64,000 bases of DNA from an uncultured Erythrobacter sp. (lineage in GTDB: Bacteria > Pseudomonadota > Alphaproteobacteria > Sphingomonadales > Sphingomonadaceae), in contig CANKYI010000001.1 in assembly GCA_947488085.1 (NCBI GenBank), positions 1 to 64,000 on the forward strand, in the 5' to 3' direction. Under the pieces are notes generated by a model. That model was not told the origin of the DNA. It was given only the letters and a program-made list of their open reading frames with translations, and did no database searches. Every line of letters begins with the position of its first letter. Within the stretch, counting starts at the first letter, position 1. Positions 53,371 to 63,061 of the stretch are shown piece by piece. A program made the position numbers and the translations under genes.

Positions 53371-54642
53371 ATGAGTCTCGATAGAGATCGTGCGGAGGAG
53401 ACTGGTTTGGGCCGTTGGAAAGCCAAGCTGGCTCTGTTCCTACCAGGCCTGTTTTTGCTGGGCTTCAACATTGGTACTGGCAGTGTGACCACGATGGCGA
53501 CAGCAGGCGCGAATTACGGGATGAGCCTGCTTTGGACGGTGCTTGTTTCATGTGTCGCAACCTACCTTATGATCGCCACCTATGGTCGCTACACTTTAGT
53601 CACTGGCGAAACCGCGCTGGAAGCCTTCCGCAAACACATCCACCCCGCTGTTGGTATGTTCTTCATTATCGCGCTTGGGGTAGGGGTTTGTGCCAGCTTG
53701 ATGGGCGTGATGGGGATCGTCGCTGAAGTCAGTTACGAATGGTCAAAGACGCTCATTCCAGGTGGGATTGACCCGCTCTATTGGGCGATGATCTTTTGCG
53801 CTGTCGCCTACTTCATTTTCTGGAGTGGACGCACGCAGATATTTGAGCGCATTCTCGCAGTGGTCGTTGCGATTATGGCGAGCAGTTTCGTGCTCAATTT
53901 CTTCATTCTGATGCCTCCAGTTGGGGAAATGGCAAAAGGACTGGTGCCGTCTGTCCCTGAGACCTCAGCCAGTGAGACAGGACCTTTGTTACTGATTGCA
54001 TCAATGGTTGGGACCACGATCTTCTCTGGCCTGTTCATTATGCGCACGACGCTGGTGAAGGAGGCGGGCTGGGACATTACGCATGATAAACAGCAACGTC
54101 GCGACGCCGCGTTTGCAGCTGTCATGATGTTCATCATCAGTGCGTCGATTATGGCCACCGCGGCTGGGAGCCTTTACGCAGAAGGTATCGGTTTGGACCG
54201 TGTCTCCCAAATGGTCGGTTTGCTTGAGCCACTCGCCGGTCCGCTCGCCGTGTCGATTTTTGCCATCGGCATTATTGCGGCGGGCGTATCGTCACAGTTT
54301 CCCAATCTCATCATGATCCCATGGTTGCTATGTGATTATCGTTCGAGCCCTCGCGATATGACCTTGTGGAAGTATCGCCTGTTTGTTGGCGTGATCTCCC
54401 TGCTGGGTTTGGTCGTGCCGCTATTCGATGCGCGGCCACTTTTCGTATTGATCCTCTCACAAGCCTTCAACGTAGTGCTGCTACCGGTCACGGTCGCTTG
54501 CATCATGTATCTCGGTAGCCGTGCGGATTTGATGGGCGAGCATCGCAATTCGTTTTGGACCAATCTGGGTCTGGGTGGGTTGTTTTTGTTCTCGCTGGTA
54601 ACGGGCTACATGGCCTTCCAAGGTCTTAGAGGTATGCTCTAA
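53371..54642 (+). CDS. Nramp-related transporter with non-canonical metal site
   Basis: The 423-residue protein has about 11 membrane helices in Nramp arrangement (LFLPGLFLLGFNIGTGSVTT, LMIATYGRYTLVTGETALEA). The TM1 motif of true Nramp manganese/iron carriers is DPGN; here it is NIGTGS. The TM6 A/MPH motif is replaced around SMVGTTIFSGLFIMR. The canonical metal ligands are therefore missing, and this Nramp-related branch may move another substrate. It forms an operon with mannonate dehydratase (23-base gap), so a role in sugar-acid or cofactor-metal supply is possible (inference). Confidence 0.82.
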   Translation: MSLDRDRAEETGLGRWKAKLALFLPGLFLLGFNIGTGSVTTMATAGANYGMSLLWTVLVSCVATYLMIATYGRYTLVTGETALEAFRKHIHPAVGMFFIIALGVGVCASLMGVMGIVAEVSYEWSKTLIPGGIDPLYWAMIFCAVAYFIFWSGRTQIFERILAVVVAIMASSFVLNFFILMPPVGEMAKGLVPSVPETSASETGPLLLIASMVGTTIFSGLFIMRTTLVKEAGWDITHDKQQRRDAAFAAVMMFIISASIMATAAGSLYAEGIGLDRVSQMVGLLEPLAGPLAVSIFAIGIIAAGVSSQFPNLIMIPWLLCDYRSSPRDMTLWKYRLFVGVISLLGLVVPLFDARPLFVLILSQAFNVVLLPVTVACIMYLGSRADLMGEHRNSFWTNLGLGGLFLFSLVTGYMAFQGLRGML

Positions 54643-54665
54643 GCGAGCGGAAAGGGGCTGAGAAT

Positions 54666-55847
54666 ATGCGCGAGTCTTGGCGATGGTTTGGCCCGAATGA
54701 TCCAGTAAGTCTGGCCGAAATCCGCCAGACCGGCGCGACTGATATCGTAAGCGCCCTGCATGACATTCCTATTGGCGAGGCTTGGCCAAGAGAGCGTATT
54801 TCACAGCACCGCGCGTTGATCGAAGCGGGCAATGTCGATGGTTCAGAGCTGCATTGGACGGTGGTCGAAAGCATTCCCGTCCATGACAGCATCAAACTCG
54901 CCGAGGCTGGGCATGAAGCCTATGTCGATGCTTGGATCCAAAGCATGCGAAATCTCGCAGCGGAGGGTATCAGGACCATCTGTTACAACTTTATGCCCGT
55001 GATCGATTGGACACGCACCGATCTGCGCTATCAGCTGCCTAACGGCGTTTACGCACTGCGTTTCGATCAAGATCGCTTCGCTGCCTTTGACTTGTTCATT
55101 TTGCAGCGTGAAGGAGCCAAAGACGATTACACCTCAGGGGAGATAGCGCGCGCTAAAACTGTCTTCGATGCGATGTCAAAGGACGACATTGATGCGCTGA
55201 CCCAGACCATAATTGCAGGGCTTCCGGGCAAAATGACCGATGCCTATTCGCTCAGTGACTTTCGCACAGCTTTGGCACGGTATGCACATATTGATCACGG
55301 CGCGTTGCGTGGCAATCTGGTCGCATTTCTTGAGCGAGTGTTACCAGTGGCGGAAGAGCTCGACATGCGTTTAGCGATCCATCCTGACGATCCACCTTGG
55401 GATATGTTCGGCCTGCCGCGAGTGATTTGCACGCCTGCCGATCTCGACAAGCTGTTTGCCAGCGCGCCGAGTGCATCCAACGGGATCACGCTGTGCGTTG
55501 GAACTTTTGGCAGTCGACCAGACAATGACTTGCCGCAAATGGCGCATGATTATCGCGAACACATTCACTTTGCGCATTTGCGCGGTGTGAGCCGCGATCC
55601 GGCCGAACCTCGCACGTTTATCGAAGCGAACCACCTGGACAGCGACATCGACATGATTGAGGTGATCCGCAATCTGCTCGAAAACGAGCAGGCAACGCAG
55701 CGTGAAATATTCGTTCGGCCCGATCACGGCCATTTGATGCTGAGCGACATCAGTAAAACCACCAACCCCGGCTACTCTGCGATTGGTCGGATGAAAGGTC
55801 TCGCTGAAATTCGTGGTGTCATTCGCGCTCTTTCAACGAATAACTAA
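54666..55847 (+). CDS. uxuA: mannonate dehydratase
   Basis: At 393 residues this is the usual UxuA length. It opens MRESWRWFGPNDPVSLAEIR (RWFGP.D.V.L..IRQ.G), then IVSALHDIPIGEAW, TICYNFMPVIDWTRTDL, the metal-site segments AIHPDDPPWDMFGLPR, LCVGTFGSRPDND, HFAHLRGVSR and VRPDHGHLM. The enzyme dehydrates D-mannonate to 2-keto-3-deoxygluconate in hexuronate catabolism and needs Mn or Fe. No other hexuronate gene is seen nearby. The upstream partner is the Nramp-related transporter and the divergent neighbour is the winged-helix/TPR regulator. Confidence 0.92.
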   Translation: MRESWRWFGPNDPVSLAEIRQTGATDIVSALHDIPIGEAWPRERISQHRALIEAGNVDGSELHWTVVESIPVHDSIKLAEAGHEAYVDAWIQSMRNLAAEGIRTICYNFMPVIDWTRTDLRYQLPNGVYALRFDQDRFAAFDLFILQREGAKDDYTSGEIARAKTVFDAMSKDDIDALTQTIIAGLPGKMTDAYSLSDFRTALARYAHIDHGALRGNLVAFLERVLPVAEELDMRLAIHPDDPPWDMFGLPRVICTPADLDKLFASAPSASNGITLCVGTFGSRPDNDLPQMAHDYREHIHFAHLRGVSRDPAEPRTFIEANHLDSDIDMIEVIRNLLENEQATQREIFVRPDHGHLMLSDISKTTNPGYSAIGRMKGLAEIRGVIRALSTNN

Positions 55848-56036
55848 CGCCACGTGGCTCTGATTTAGGGCTCACAATCTGACTCATGTTTCAAGCCAAC
55901 GCGCTATTCAGGTCTTGAGCTTAAGCACCATCTGAAAATGATCGCAAACACGGAGTGTGCCAGACGGAAATCCGATCTCATTTGTAACCTTTTCGCGCCT
56001 TGCGACGTAGAACCGGTAGCAACAGAGGGGCATCCC

Positions 56037-56957
56037 ATGAAACTTCGCGATCTTGAATATGTTACAGCGGTTGACCGCTATCGCAATTTTGGGCGAGCGG
56101 CAGAGGCGTGCCATGTGAGCCAACCTTCGCTTTCTGCGCAGGTCAAAAAGCTGGAAGAGCAGCTTGGCGTTGAGCTTTTCGCGCGCACCAATAACGGCGT
56201 TCTGACAACAGATGCTGGCGCGCGTATCGTTGAAACCGCGCGCTGCATGCTTCGTTCAGCGCAGCGCATCACCGATACAGCCGCAGAATATCACGATCCG
56301 ATAGCGGCGCCCCTTCGCATTGGTTTGTTCCCAAGCTTAGCTCCATTTGTGCTTCCGTATCTTTCGCGCAACATTCGCGGGCTCGCCCCCGATCTTACGA
56401 CGATCTTTCGTGAGCAACCCACGGAAACCCTTTGGAATGAGATTGAATACCGGAGGATCGATGTCGCCATGATGAGCGGCCCTGTTGACCGCGCTGGTTA
56501 CCGCTTCACACCCGTTTTTGTCGAACCCCTGTTGTTGATGGTGTCATCCGACCATAAGTTCGCGAGCACAGATCGGATTTCGGTCTGCGATGTACCGGTG
56601 GAAGAGCTCATTCTACCCTCAGAAGAGCATTGCTTGCGTACCGATACTTTGTCCCTTTGTGATGCAAAGAATGTCGGGATCGATGTGCCTGATCAAACCG
56701 TTGCGACGAATTTTCTGACCATGTCGCATTATGTTGATGAAGGTTATGGTTCGGCGCTTGTTCCGATGCTGGCACGGCCATTCTTGGAATGCGCAAATCC
56801 GAATATGCATTTTGTGGAAATTGATGATCCATCCTTCAGTCGCGAGATCGGGTTTGTGTCGCGGATCGGGTGCCCGCGCGAACACATTCTGATGGCATTG
56901 TGCGATCAGATCAGAGCAAACCCGCCCACGCAAAAGGCACCGGCGATGACCGCCTAA
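56037..56957 (+). CDS. oxyR: OxyR, hydrogen-peroxide-responsive LysR-type regulator
   Basis: At 306 residues from the ATG at 56037, it starts MKLRDLEYVTAVDRYRNFGR with a LysR helix-turn-helix (RAAEACHVSQPSLSAQVKKL). The segment EEHCLRTDTLSLCDA places cysteines at residues 199 and 208, the same positions and spacing as the redox-active pair of E. coli OxyR (HCLRD...C). H2O2 should form this disulfide and switch on target genes. No catalase or ahpC gene is next to it here. The following gene is the giant autotransporter, whose promoter has a near-consensus OxyR site. Confidence 0.9.
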   Translation: MKLRDLEYVTAVDRYRNFGRAAEACHVSQPSLSAQVKKLEEQLGVELFARTNNGVLTTDAGARIVETARCMLRSAQRITDTAAEYHDPIAAPLRIGLFPSLAPFVLPYLSRNIRGLAPDLTTIFREQPTETLWNEIEYRRIDVAMMSGPVDRAGYRFTPVFVEPLLLMVSSDHKFASTDRISVCDVPVEELILPSEEHCLRTDTLSLCDAKNVGIDVPDQTVATNFLTMSHYVDEGYGSALVPMLARPFLECANPNMHFVEIDDPSFSREIGFVSRIGCPREHILMALCDQIRANPPTQKAPAMTA

Positions 56958-57065
56958 TTCGCCGCAAAATTCACGCATCAAATCCAAGCGTCGATGGCCT
57001 GCATTTGCGGGCTGTCGATGCTTTGTTTGTTCTTTTTATATTCAAGTAAATCAGATACTTATGTG

Positions 57066-57102
57066 ATAGTTTTTGCCTATGGGACCTATTGAAACCTTGT
57101 AT
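57066..57102 (+). promoter_or_regulatory. OxyR binding site upstream of the autotransporter gene
   Basis: The sequence has four tetrads at exact 7-base spacing: ATAG (57066), CTAT (57077), ATTG (57088), GTAT (57099). The known OxyR pattern is ATAG-N7-CTAT-N7-ATAG-N7-CTAT, so 14 of 16 bases match. A good -10 box (TATTAT, 57100-57105) overlaps its end, and no good -35 is present, as in activator-dependent promoters. The inverted repeat CCTTGTA/TACAAGG (57095-57111) surrounds this -10. Confidence 0.65.
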
Positions 57103-57206
57103 TATACAAGGCTCAATTGCGGTCATATCTGCTTGCCATGGAAGGCAGGTTGACCGACCCCTCTGGCTTGCCTTCCAACCGTTTTAACAATGGAAAAGGC
57201 AGCACA

Positions 57207-60200
57207 ATGAAAACTCATAACACCCGCAGGCAGGCTTTGAATGCCGGACGCTTGCTTCTTACGTCTTCAACCCTCGCATTGTTCGCAACCGGAGCCGCGC
57301 ATGCGCAGCAGGTCATCAATGATGGTGACAATGCAACGGTCACTTCAGCAGCGGACGCGGAGACCATTTCCGCAGCCGCAGGCGTGACCAGCACCGTCGA
57401 CGGCGCACCAGTTGTGGTTGTCGCTAACAATGACGTGACCGTTGATAATGCGGGCACGCTCGCGACAACTGGCGTCACTCAAACCGTTCAAGTGAACCAA
57501 GGCACAACCGGCGCGATCATCAACAATGCAGCGACCGGTCGCCTCGAAGCAGACTCGCGCGTCGTCAACTTTGACGGCACCGATGCGACACTCAACAATG
57601 ATGGCGTCATTCTGGGCACTGGCAGCCAGCGCAATGGCGCCGTTTACGGCAACCGTACGTCCAACAATATCACCATCAACAACTCCGCGACCGGCTCAAT
57701 CGATGCAGGCGTTGAAGGCGCTGGTATCGCTATCGAAGTTGGCGGCGGCGGGGCGCCTCGTGGCGGCGCAATCACCAATGCTGGCACTATTCAAGGCCGC
57801 GGCCAGGCATCGCCAATGGGCGGAACGGCAGGCGACGGTATCCGTTTCTTCGGACCAGGTCTCGCGCCTGAATACGTCTATGAAGGCGACATCACGAATT
57901 CTGGCATCATCAATTCAGAATCCACCCAAGGCACCGTTGCAGGCATCCGTTTCGCCAATCGCATCGGGTTTCAGGGCACCCTGACCAACGAAGCGACCGG
58001 AGTGATCTCTGGCGCGCAAAATGGCCTCTATTTTGGCAATGACGCTGACCACACGGGCGGCATCGTCGACAATGCGGGAACCATCTCATCAGACAGCCGC
58101 GCGCTGAACATTGATGGGCTGGGCCTTGTCGTGAACAATTCCGGCTCCATCATCGGCACCGGCAATCAGCGCAACGGCACCGTCTATGCGGACAGCACCG
58201 CGCAAGACTTCGAACTCAACAACCTTGAAGACGGCGTGATTGACGCTGGCATGGGCAATGAAGGCGCAGGCTTCTCCGTTGAACTGAGCGAAGAAGGCAA
58301 CGACTTCGACATCACCAATGCAGGCACGATCCAAGGTCGCGGCCAAGCAGGCGCAGGCGCGCCGACAGCAGGCGATGGCCTTCGTTTTGAGCGCACCCGC
58401 GTTGGCGGCATGCTCGACGGGTCAACCACTGGCCTGTTCACCGGCACGACCACCAACTCAGGCACAATCGCCTCTGAAAGCGCACAAGGCACAACTGCAG
58501 GTATCCGCTTCGTGAATGGTGTGAGCTTCCAAGGCACACTGACCAATGAAGAAGGCGGCGTCATTTCTGGCGTTCAGAACGGCCTCTATTTCGGCAACCC
58601 TGTTCCAGCGGGCGGCGCTGACCACACTGGCGGCGTTGTGAACAATGCTGGCGTGATCTCCTCTGATAGCCGCGCGCTCAACATCGACGGGCTTGGCCTT
58701 GTCGTGAACAACCTTGAAACAGGCGAAATTATCGGCACTGGCAACCAGCGCAACGGCACTGTCTATGCAGATGGAACCGCTGACAACTTCACATTCGACA
58801 ATGCAGGCACGGTTGATGCGGGCATGGGCAATACCGGCTCTGGCTTTGGCGCAGAGATCGGCGGCGCTGCTGACGGTGCAAACACCTTTGACCTCGTCAA
58901 TTCCGGCACCATTCAGGGCCGAGGCCAAGCATCCGCCGCTGACAACGCAGCCGGAGACGGCGTACGCATCGGCAATGTTGGCAATATCGGCGTGTTTGAC
59001 GGCACGATCACCAACTCGGGTTTGATCAACTCTGAAAGCGCGCAAGGGACAACGGCAGGTGTTCGTTTTGTCAACGGCATCAGCTTCCAAGGCACGCTGA
59101 CCAACGAGGCAGGCGGCGTCATTTCTGGCGTTCAAAACGGTCTGTATTTTGGCAACCCTGTAATGGGTGAAGGCGCTGATCACACAGGCGGCATTGTGAA
59201 CAACCTCGGCACGATCTCATCAGACAGCCGCGCGCTGAACATTGATGGCACTGGCCTTGTGGTGAACAACCTCGCCGATGCCCGCATTCTCGGTACGGAT
59301 ACCCAGCGCAATGGCACCGTCTATGCCGACAGCACGGCTCAAGATTTCGTCTTGAACAATGCTGGCGGAATTGACGCTGTGTTCGAAGGCGCTGGTTTCT
59401 CCGCTGAATTGAGCGAAGAAGGCAACAACTTCACTATCAACGTTGAAGAAAGCGGCTTTATCAATGGTCGTGGCCAGGCAGCTGCCGGAGCCGCGAGTGC
59501 TGGCGATGGCCTGCGCTTTGAACGCACCCGTGTTGGCGGAATGCTGGACGGCTCGACCACTGGCCTGTTCACAGGCACGATCAACAATGCTGGTCAAATT
59601 ACGTCAGAAAGCACGCAGGGAACCACGGCGGCTATCCGGTTTGTGAACGGTGTTTCCTTCCAGGGCACGCTGAACAATGAAGCGGGAGCAGTCATCGCTG
59701 GCGTTCAAAACGGTTTGTATTTTGGCAATGCTACGCCAGTTGGCGGCGCGGATCACACTGGCGGCGTTGTGAACAATGCCGGTGTCATCCAGTCTGATAG
59801 CCGTGCGCTCAACATTGATGGCACAGGTCTGGTTATTAACAACGCTGGCCAAATCGTCGGCACGGGCAATCAGCGCAATGGTACTGTCTATGCTGACTCA
59901 ACTGCTCAAAACTTTGAGTTGAACAACCAGGCAGGCGGCGCAATCGACGCTGGCGAGGGCAATGAGGGCGCAGGCTTCTCAGTTGAGCTTGCTGGTGCAG
60001 CCGACGAAGGCAACACCTTCAACATCACCAATGCTGGTACGATCCAAGGCCGCGGAAACGCTGCCGCTGGTCTGGCCGCGGCTGGTGACGGCCTGCGCTT
60101 TGAACGCACCCGCAATATGGGCGCGCTTGACGGCACATCGGACGGCCTGTTCATCGGTAACATCACCAACTCGGGCATTATCGACAGTGAAGCCGCCAAC

Positions 60201-62912
60201 GGCACCGCTGCTGGTATCCGTTTCGTCAACGGCGTGAGCTTCCAGGGTGTTCTCGATAACTCGGGCACGATCTCTGGCATCCAGAACGGCCTGTATTTCG
60301 GTAACCCAACGCCTGCTGGCGGCGGTGACTTCACTCAAGCCATCGTCAACAACTCTGGCGTGATCAGCTCTGGCAGCCGCGCTCTCAACATCGATGGCAA
60401 CGGGCTGACAGTGAACAACTCCGGCCAGATCATCGGCACGGGCAATCAGCGCAATGGTACTGTCTATGCTGACAGCACCGCTCAAAACTTTGAGCTGAAC
60501 AACCTTGAAGGCGGTTTGATTGACGCAGGTGAAGGCAACCAAGGTGCTGGTTTCGCTGCTGAGCTGGCTTCGGCAGCTGACGGTGGCAACACCTTCAACA
60601 TCACCAATTCTGGCACGATCCAAGGCCGCGGTACTGCTGCTGCTGGAGTACCAGGAGCAGGCGATGGCCTCCGCTTTGAACGCACTCGCAATATGGGCGC
60701 GCTTGATGGCACTTCAGATGGCCTGTTCATCGGCAACATCACCAACTCAGGTGTAATCGACAGCGAAGGCGATAGCGGCACAACCGCCGGTATTCGCTTC
60801 GTCAACGGCGTGAGCTTCCAAGGTGTGGTCGATAACTCAGGCACGATCTCTGGTGTTCAAAACGGCCTGTATTTCGGTAACCCAACGCCTGCTGGCGGCG
60901 GTGACTTTACTCAAGCCATCGTCAACAACTCTGGCACCATTTCGTCGGGCAGCCGCGCGCTGAACATTGATGGCAATGGTCTGACGGTGAACAACTCCGG
61001 CACGATCATTGGCACCGGTGCACAGCGTAACGGTACAGTCTATGCCGATGGCACTGCGAACAACTTCACCCTGAACAACACAGGTGTGGTTGATGCTGGT
61101 GTCGCCGGATCGGCTGTCTCTCTTCAGCTTGGTACAATGGATGGTGACACACGCAGCTTCACAATCGTCAATGACGGCACTTTTGCTGGACGCGGCGAAG
61201 CGCAAGCTTCGGGTGCATCAGCTGGTCTTCGCCTCTTCAATGGCGCAGGCGCTGGCACCACCGTAACCGTCACCAACGACATCGTGAACAATGGCACGAT
61301 CTCTGCGGAAACCGGCGCGGCTGTGTCGATTGAGAATGTCGCCTTTGCCGGCACATTCATCAACGCTGGCAACATTTCTGGTCCAATTGCAGTGGATGCC
61401 TCAACCGCATTGTCTGCTCTGAACTTTGTCCAGAACGGCGGCGAGCTGAACGGCAATTTTGTCGGATCGGCCTTTGCTGACACGCTCAGCATCGGTGCAG
61501 GCGACTTTGCATTGACCGGCGATGTCCTGAACTCGGTCGCAGTATCGACCGATGCAGCCAGCGTTGTGAAGGTTGATGGCCAACGCTCCATTGAAGGTAG
61601 CCTCACTGCAAACGGCACGCTCTCTTTCGACCTTGGCGTGGATGCGCTGGCGGTTGATGGCGACACAGTGCTCGGCGCTGGCAGCGAGGTGAACATCGCC
61701 ACGACGCAGGTTGGCCTTGCGGACATTGGCAGCACCGTTGACGTGCTGACCGAAACCGGAACCTTCACCAATAACGGCACCACCGTAAATGTGCTCGATG
61801 ACGATTTCCTGGTCGACTACACCGTCAACCTTGGATCGGTATCGGTCACGATTGATGCGGCTGATCTTGGCGCGGTTTCTGCCGACGGCAACATCAACAG
61901 CTTCGGCAGTGCGATCACAACTGCGACGGCGAATAACCGTCTTCCAGCTGATGTGTTCGCGGCGTTAAACTCGGCCACGTCTGCGACCGAGTTTGAAGCG
62001 GCATCTTTGGCTCTGCTTCCAGCTATCAATGACGGTGTGACCCGCGAGATTTACGAGACCCAGCGTTTCGCAAGCTCGCTTGTCCAAAACCGTCTGGCTG
62101 GCGAAGAAACCGGATTGTGGGGTCAAGCCTTCTACCGGACCGCAGACCGTGACGCATCCAGCCTCAGCCAAACGGGCTACGATGCTGACGCAATCGGTTT
62201 CACGCTCGGCCTTGATGCGAAGCTGGGTGAGAACACCACAGTCGGTGCACTTTTCAACTACTCGGATATCGATGTCGATGCCGATGGGTTGGCCGGGGCG
62301 TCAAGCGAGATCAACGCTTTCCAATTGGGCGGCTATGCTGGCTTTGATTTGGGCAGTGCCTTTGTGAATGCTGAGCTGGGCTATTCGATCAACTCGGTCG
62401 ACAACAGCCGCACGGCTTTGGGTTCACTGATCACTGGTGAAAGCGATGTTGATGGTGTCTATGCCAGCATCAATGCCGGATACGACATTGAGACCTCTGG
62501 CGTGGTGATCACTCCAAATGGCGGCCTGCGTTATGCAGAGCTGTCACGCGACACCTTCACTGAAACCGGTGGTCTTGACCTGACCTTGGACAGCGAAAGC
62601 GCCGAGTTCTTCGAAGCGCGTGTTGGCCTCAAGGTCGCAGGCAAAGGTGACGCCGGCATCATCCCCTACGCAAGCGTTGACTATGCTTACGACCTGAGCA
62701 GCGATCCACTGGCGATCGGCGCGTCTTTTAATGGCGGTGCTGATACGTTCCAACTGGTTACTGATGAGGCTTCGGCATCGCGTTTCGATATCGGTGCCGG
62801 TGTGGACTTTGTGAACGAAGGCGGCCTGTCCATCGGGGCAGAATACCGCGGACGCTTCGCATCGGATTATCAGTCCCACTCTGGCGGCGTTCGCATCCGC
62901 TTTGAGTTCTAA
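57207..62912 (+). CDS. giant repeat-containing autotransporter (type Va)
   Basis: At 1901 residues from the ATG at 57207 (GGAAAAGG upstream), the signal peptide MKTHNTRRQALNAGRLLLTS... ends near GAAHAQQ. A passenger of about 1600 residues is built from beta-helix-type repeats (NNAGTISSDSRALNIDG, GRGQA.GDGLRFERT, FVNGVSFQGTLTNE, NGLYFGN). About six large repeats of 180-193 residues are marked by QRNGTVYADSTAQ. A linker and a complete 12-strand autotransporter barrel follow from about residue 1636 (LWGQAFYRTADRDASS...GGVRIRFEF). It should reach the cell surface by itself. Upstream lies a near-consensus OxyR site. The repeat DNA is very similar, so copy number may vary. Confidence 0.9.
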   Translation: MKTHNTRRQALNAGRLLLTSSTLALFATGAAHAQQVINDGDNATVTSAADAETISAAAGVTSTVDGAPVVVVANNDVTVDNAGTLATTGVTQTVQVNQGTTGAIINNAATGRLEADSRVVNFDGTDATLNNDGVILGTGSQRNGAVYGNRTSNNITINNSATGSIDAGVEGAGIAIEVGGGGAPRGGAITNAGTIQGRGQASPMGGTAGDGIRFFGPGLAPEYVYEGDITNSGIINSESTQGTVAGIRFANRIGFQGTLTNEATGVISGAQNGLYFGNDADHTGGIVDNAGTISSDSRALNIDGLGLVVNNSGSIIGTGNQRNGTVYADSTAQDFELNNLEDGVIDAGMGNEGAGFSVELSEEGNDFDITNAGTIQGRGQAGAGAPTAGDGLRFERTRVGGMLDGSTTGLFTGTTTNSGTIASESAQGTTAGIRFVNGVSFQGTLTNEEGGVISGVQNGLYFGNPVPAGGADHTGGVVNNAGVISSDSRALNIDGLGLVVNNLETGEIIGTGNQRNGTVYADGTADNFTFDNAGTVDAGMGNTGSGFGAEIGGAADGANTFDLVNSGTIQGRGQASAADNAAGDGVRIGNVGNIGVFDGTITNSGLINSESAQGTTAGVRFVNGISFQGTLTNEAGGVISGVQNGLYFGNPVMGEGADHTGGIVNNLGTISSDSRALNIDGTGLVVNNLADARILGTDTQRNGTVYADSTAQDFVLNNAGGIDAVFEGAGFSAELSEEGNNFTINVEESGFINGRGQAAAGAASAGDGLRFERTRVGGMLDGSTTGLFTGTINNAGQITSESTQGTTAAIRFVNGVSFQGTLNNEAGAVIAGVQNGLYFGNATPVGGADHTGGVVNNAGVIQSDSRALNIDGTGLVINNAGQIVGTGNQRNGTVYADSTAQNFELNNQAGGAIDAGEGNEGAGFSVELAGAADEGNTFNITNAGTIQGRGNAAAGLAAAGDGLRFERTRNMGALDGTSDGLFIGNITNSGIIDSEAANGTAAGIRFVNGVSFQGVLDNSGTISGIQNGLYFGNPTPAGGGDFTQAIVNNSGVISSGSRALNIDGNGLTVNNSGQIIGTGNQRNGTVYADSTAQNFELNNLEGGLIDAGEGNQGAGFAAELASAADGGNTFNITNSGTIQGRGTAAAGVPGAGDGLRFERTRNMGALDGTSDGLFIGNITNSGVIDSEGDSGTTAGIRFVNGVSFQGVVDNSGTISGVQNGLYFGNPTPAGGGDFTQAIVNNSGTISSGSRALNIDGNGLTVNNSGTIIGTGAQRNGTVYADGTANNFTLNNTGVVDAGVAGSAVSLQLGTMDGDTRSFTIVNDGTFAGRGEAQASGASAGLRLFNGAGAGTTVTVTNDIVNNGTISAETGAAVSIENVAFAGTFINAGNISGPIAVDASTALSALNFVQNGGELNGNFVGSAFADTLSIGAGDFALTGDVLNSVAVSTDAASVVKVDGQRSIEGSLTANGTLSFDLGVDALAVDGDTVLGAGSEVNIATTQVGLADIGSTVDVLTETGTFTNNGTTVNVLDDDFLVDYTVNLGSVSVTIDAADLGAVSADGNINSFGSAITTATANNRLPADVFAALNSATSATEFEAASLALLPAINDGVTREIYETQRFASSLVQNRLAGEETGLWGQAFYRTADRDASSLSQTGYDADAIGFTLGLDAKLGENTTVGALFNYSDIDVDADGLAGASSEINAFQLGGYAGFDLGSAFVNAELGYSINSVDNSRTALGSLITGESDVDGVYASINAGYDIETSGVVITPNGGLRYAELSRDTFTETGGLDLTLDSESAEFFEARVGLKVAGKGDAGIIPYASVDYAYDLSSDPLAIGASFNGGADTFQLVTDEASASRFDIGAGVDFVNEGGLSIGAEYRGRFASDYQSHSGGVRIRFEF
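57627..61040 (+). repeat. large in-frame tandem repeats inside the autotransporter
   Basis: The QRNG codons fall at 57627, 58167, 58746, 59304, 59871, 60447 and 61023, giving units of 540-579 bases (180-193 codons), all in frame. Two sub-types exist: RVGGMLDGSTTGLFTGT in the second and fourth units, and NMGALDGTSDGLFIGN in the fifth and sixth. The fifth and sixth units (576 bases each) are nearly identical with mostly silent differences. Confidence 0.85.
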
Positions 62913-62949
62913 AAACCGAACTGACCTGGGCTGCCGGGTCAATTGGGGG

Positions 62950-62984
62950 AGCCAGTCGGTGCCACGTGCATCGGCTGGCTTTTT
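62950..62984 (+). terminator. Rho-independent terminator of the autotransporter gene
   Basis: AGCCAGTCGGTG pairs with CATCGGCTGGCT (12-base stem, two G-T pairs) and is followed by TTTT, 38 bases after the autotransporter stop codon. Confidence 0.85.
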
Positions 62985-63061
62985 CATTTGTGCGGGATGG
63001 GTGCGCCGCGCAGAACTACAATCCTAGGCAGCCGAAGCGATCTCTCGTTCAGCCTTGTTGA

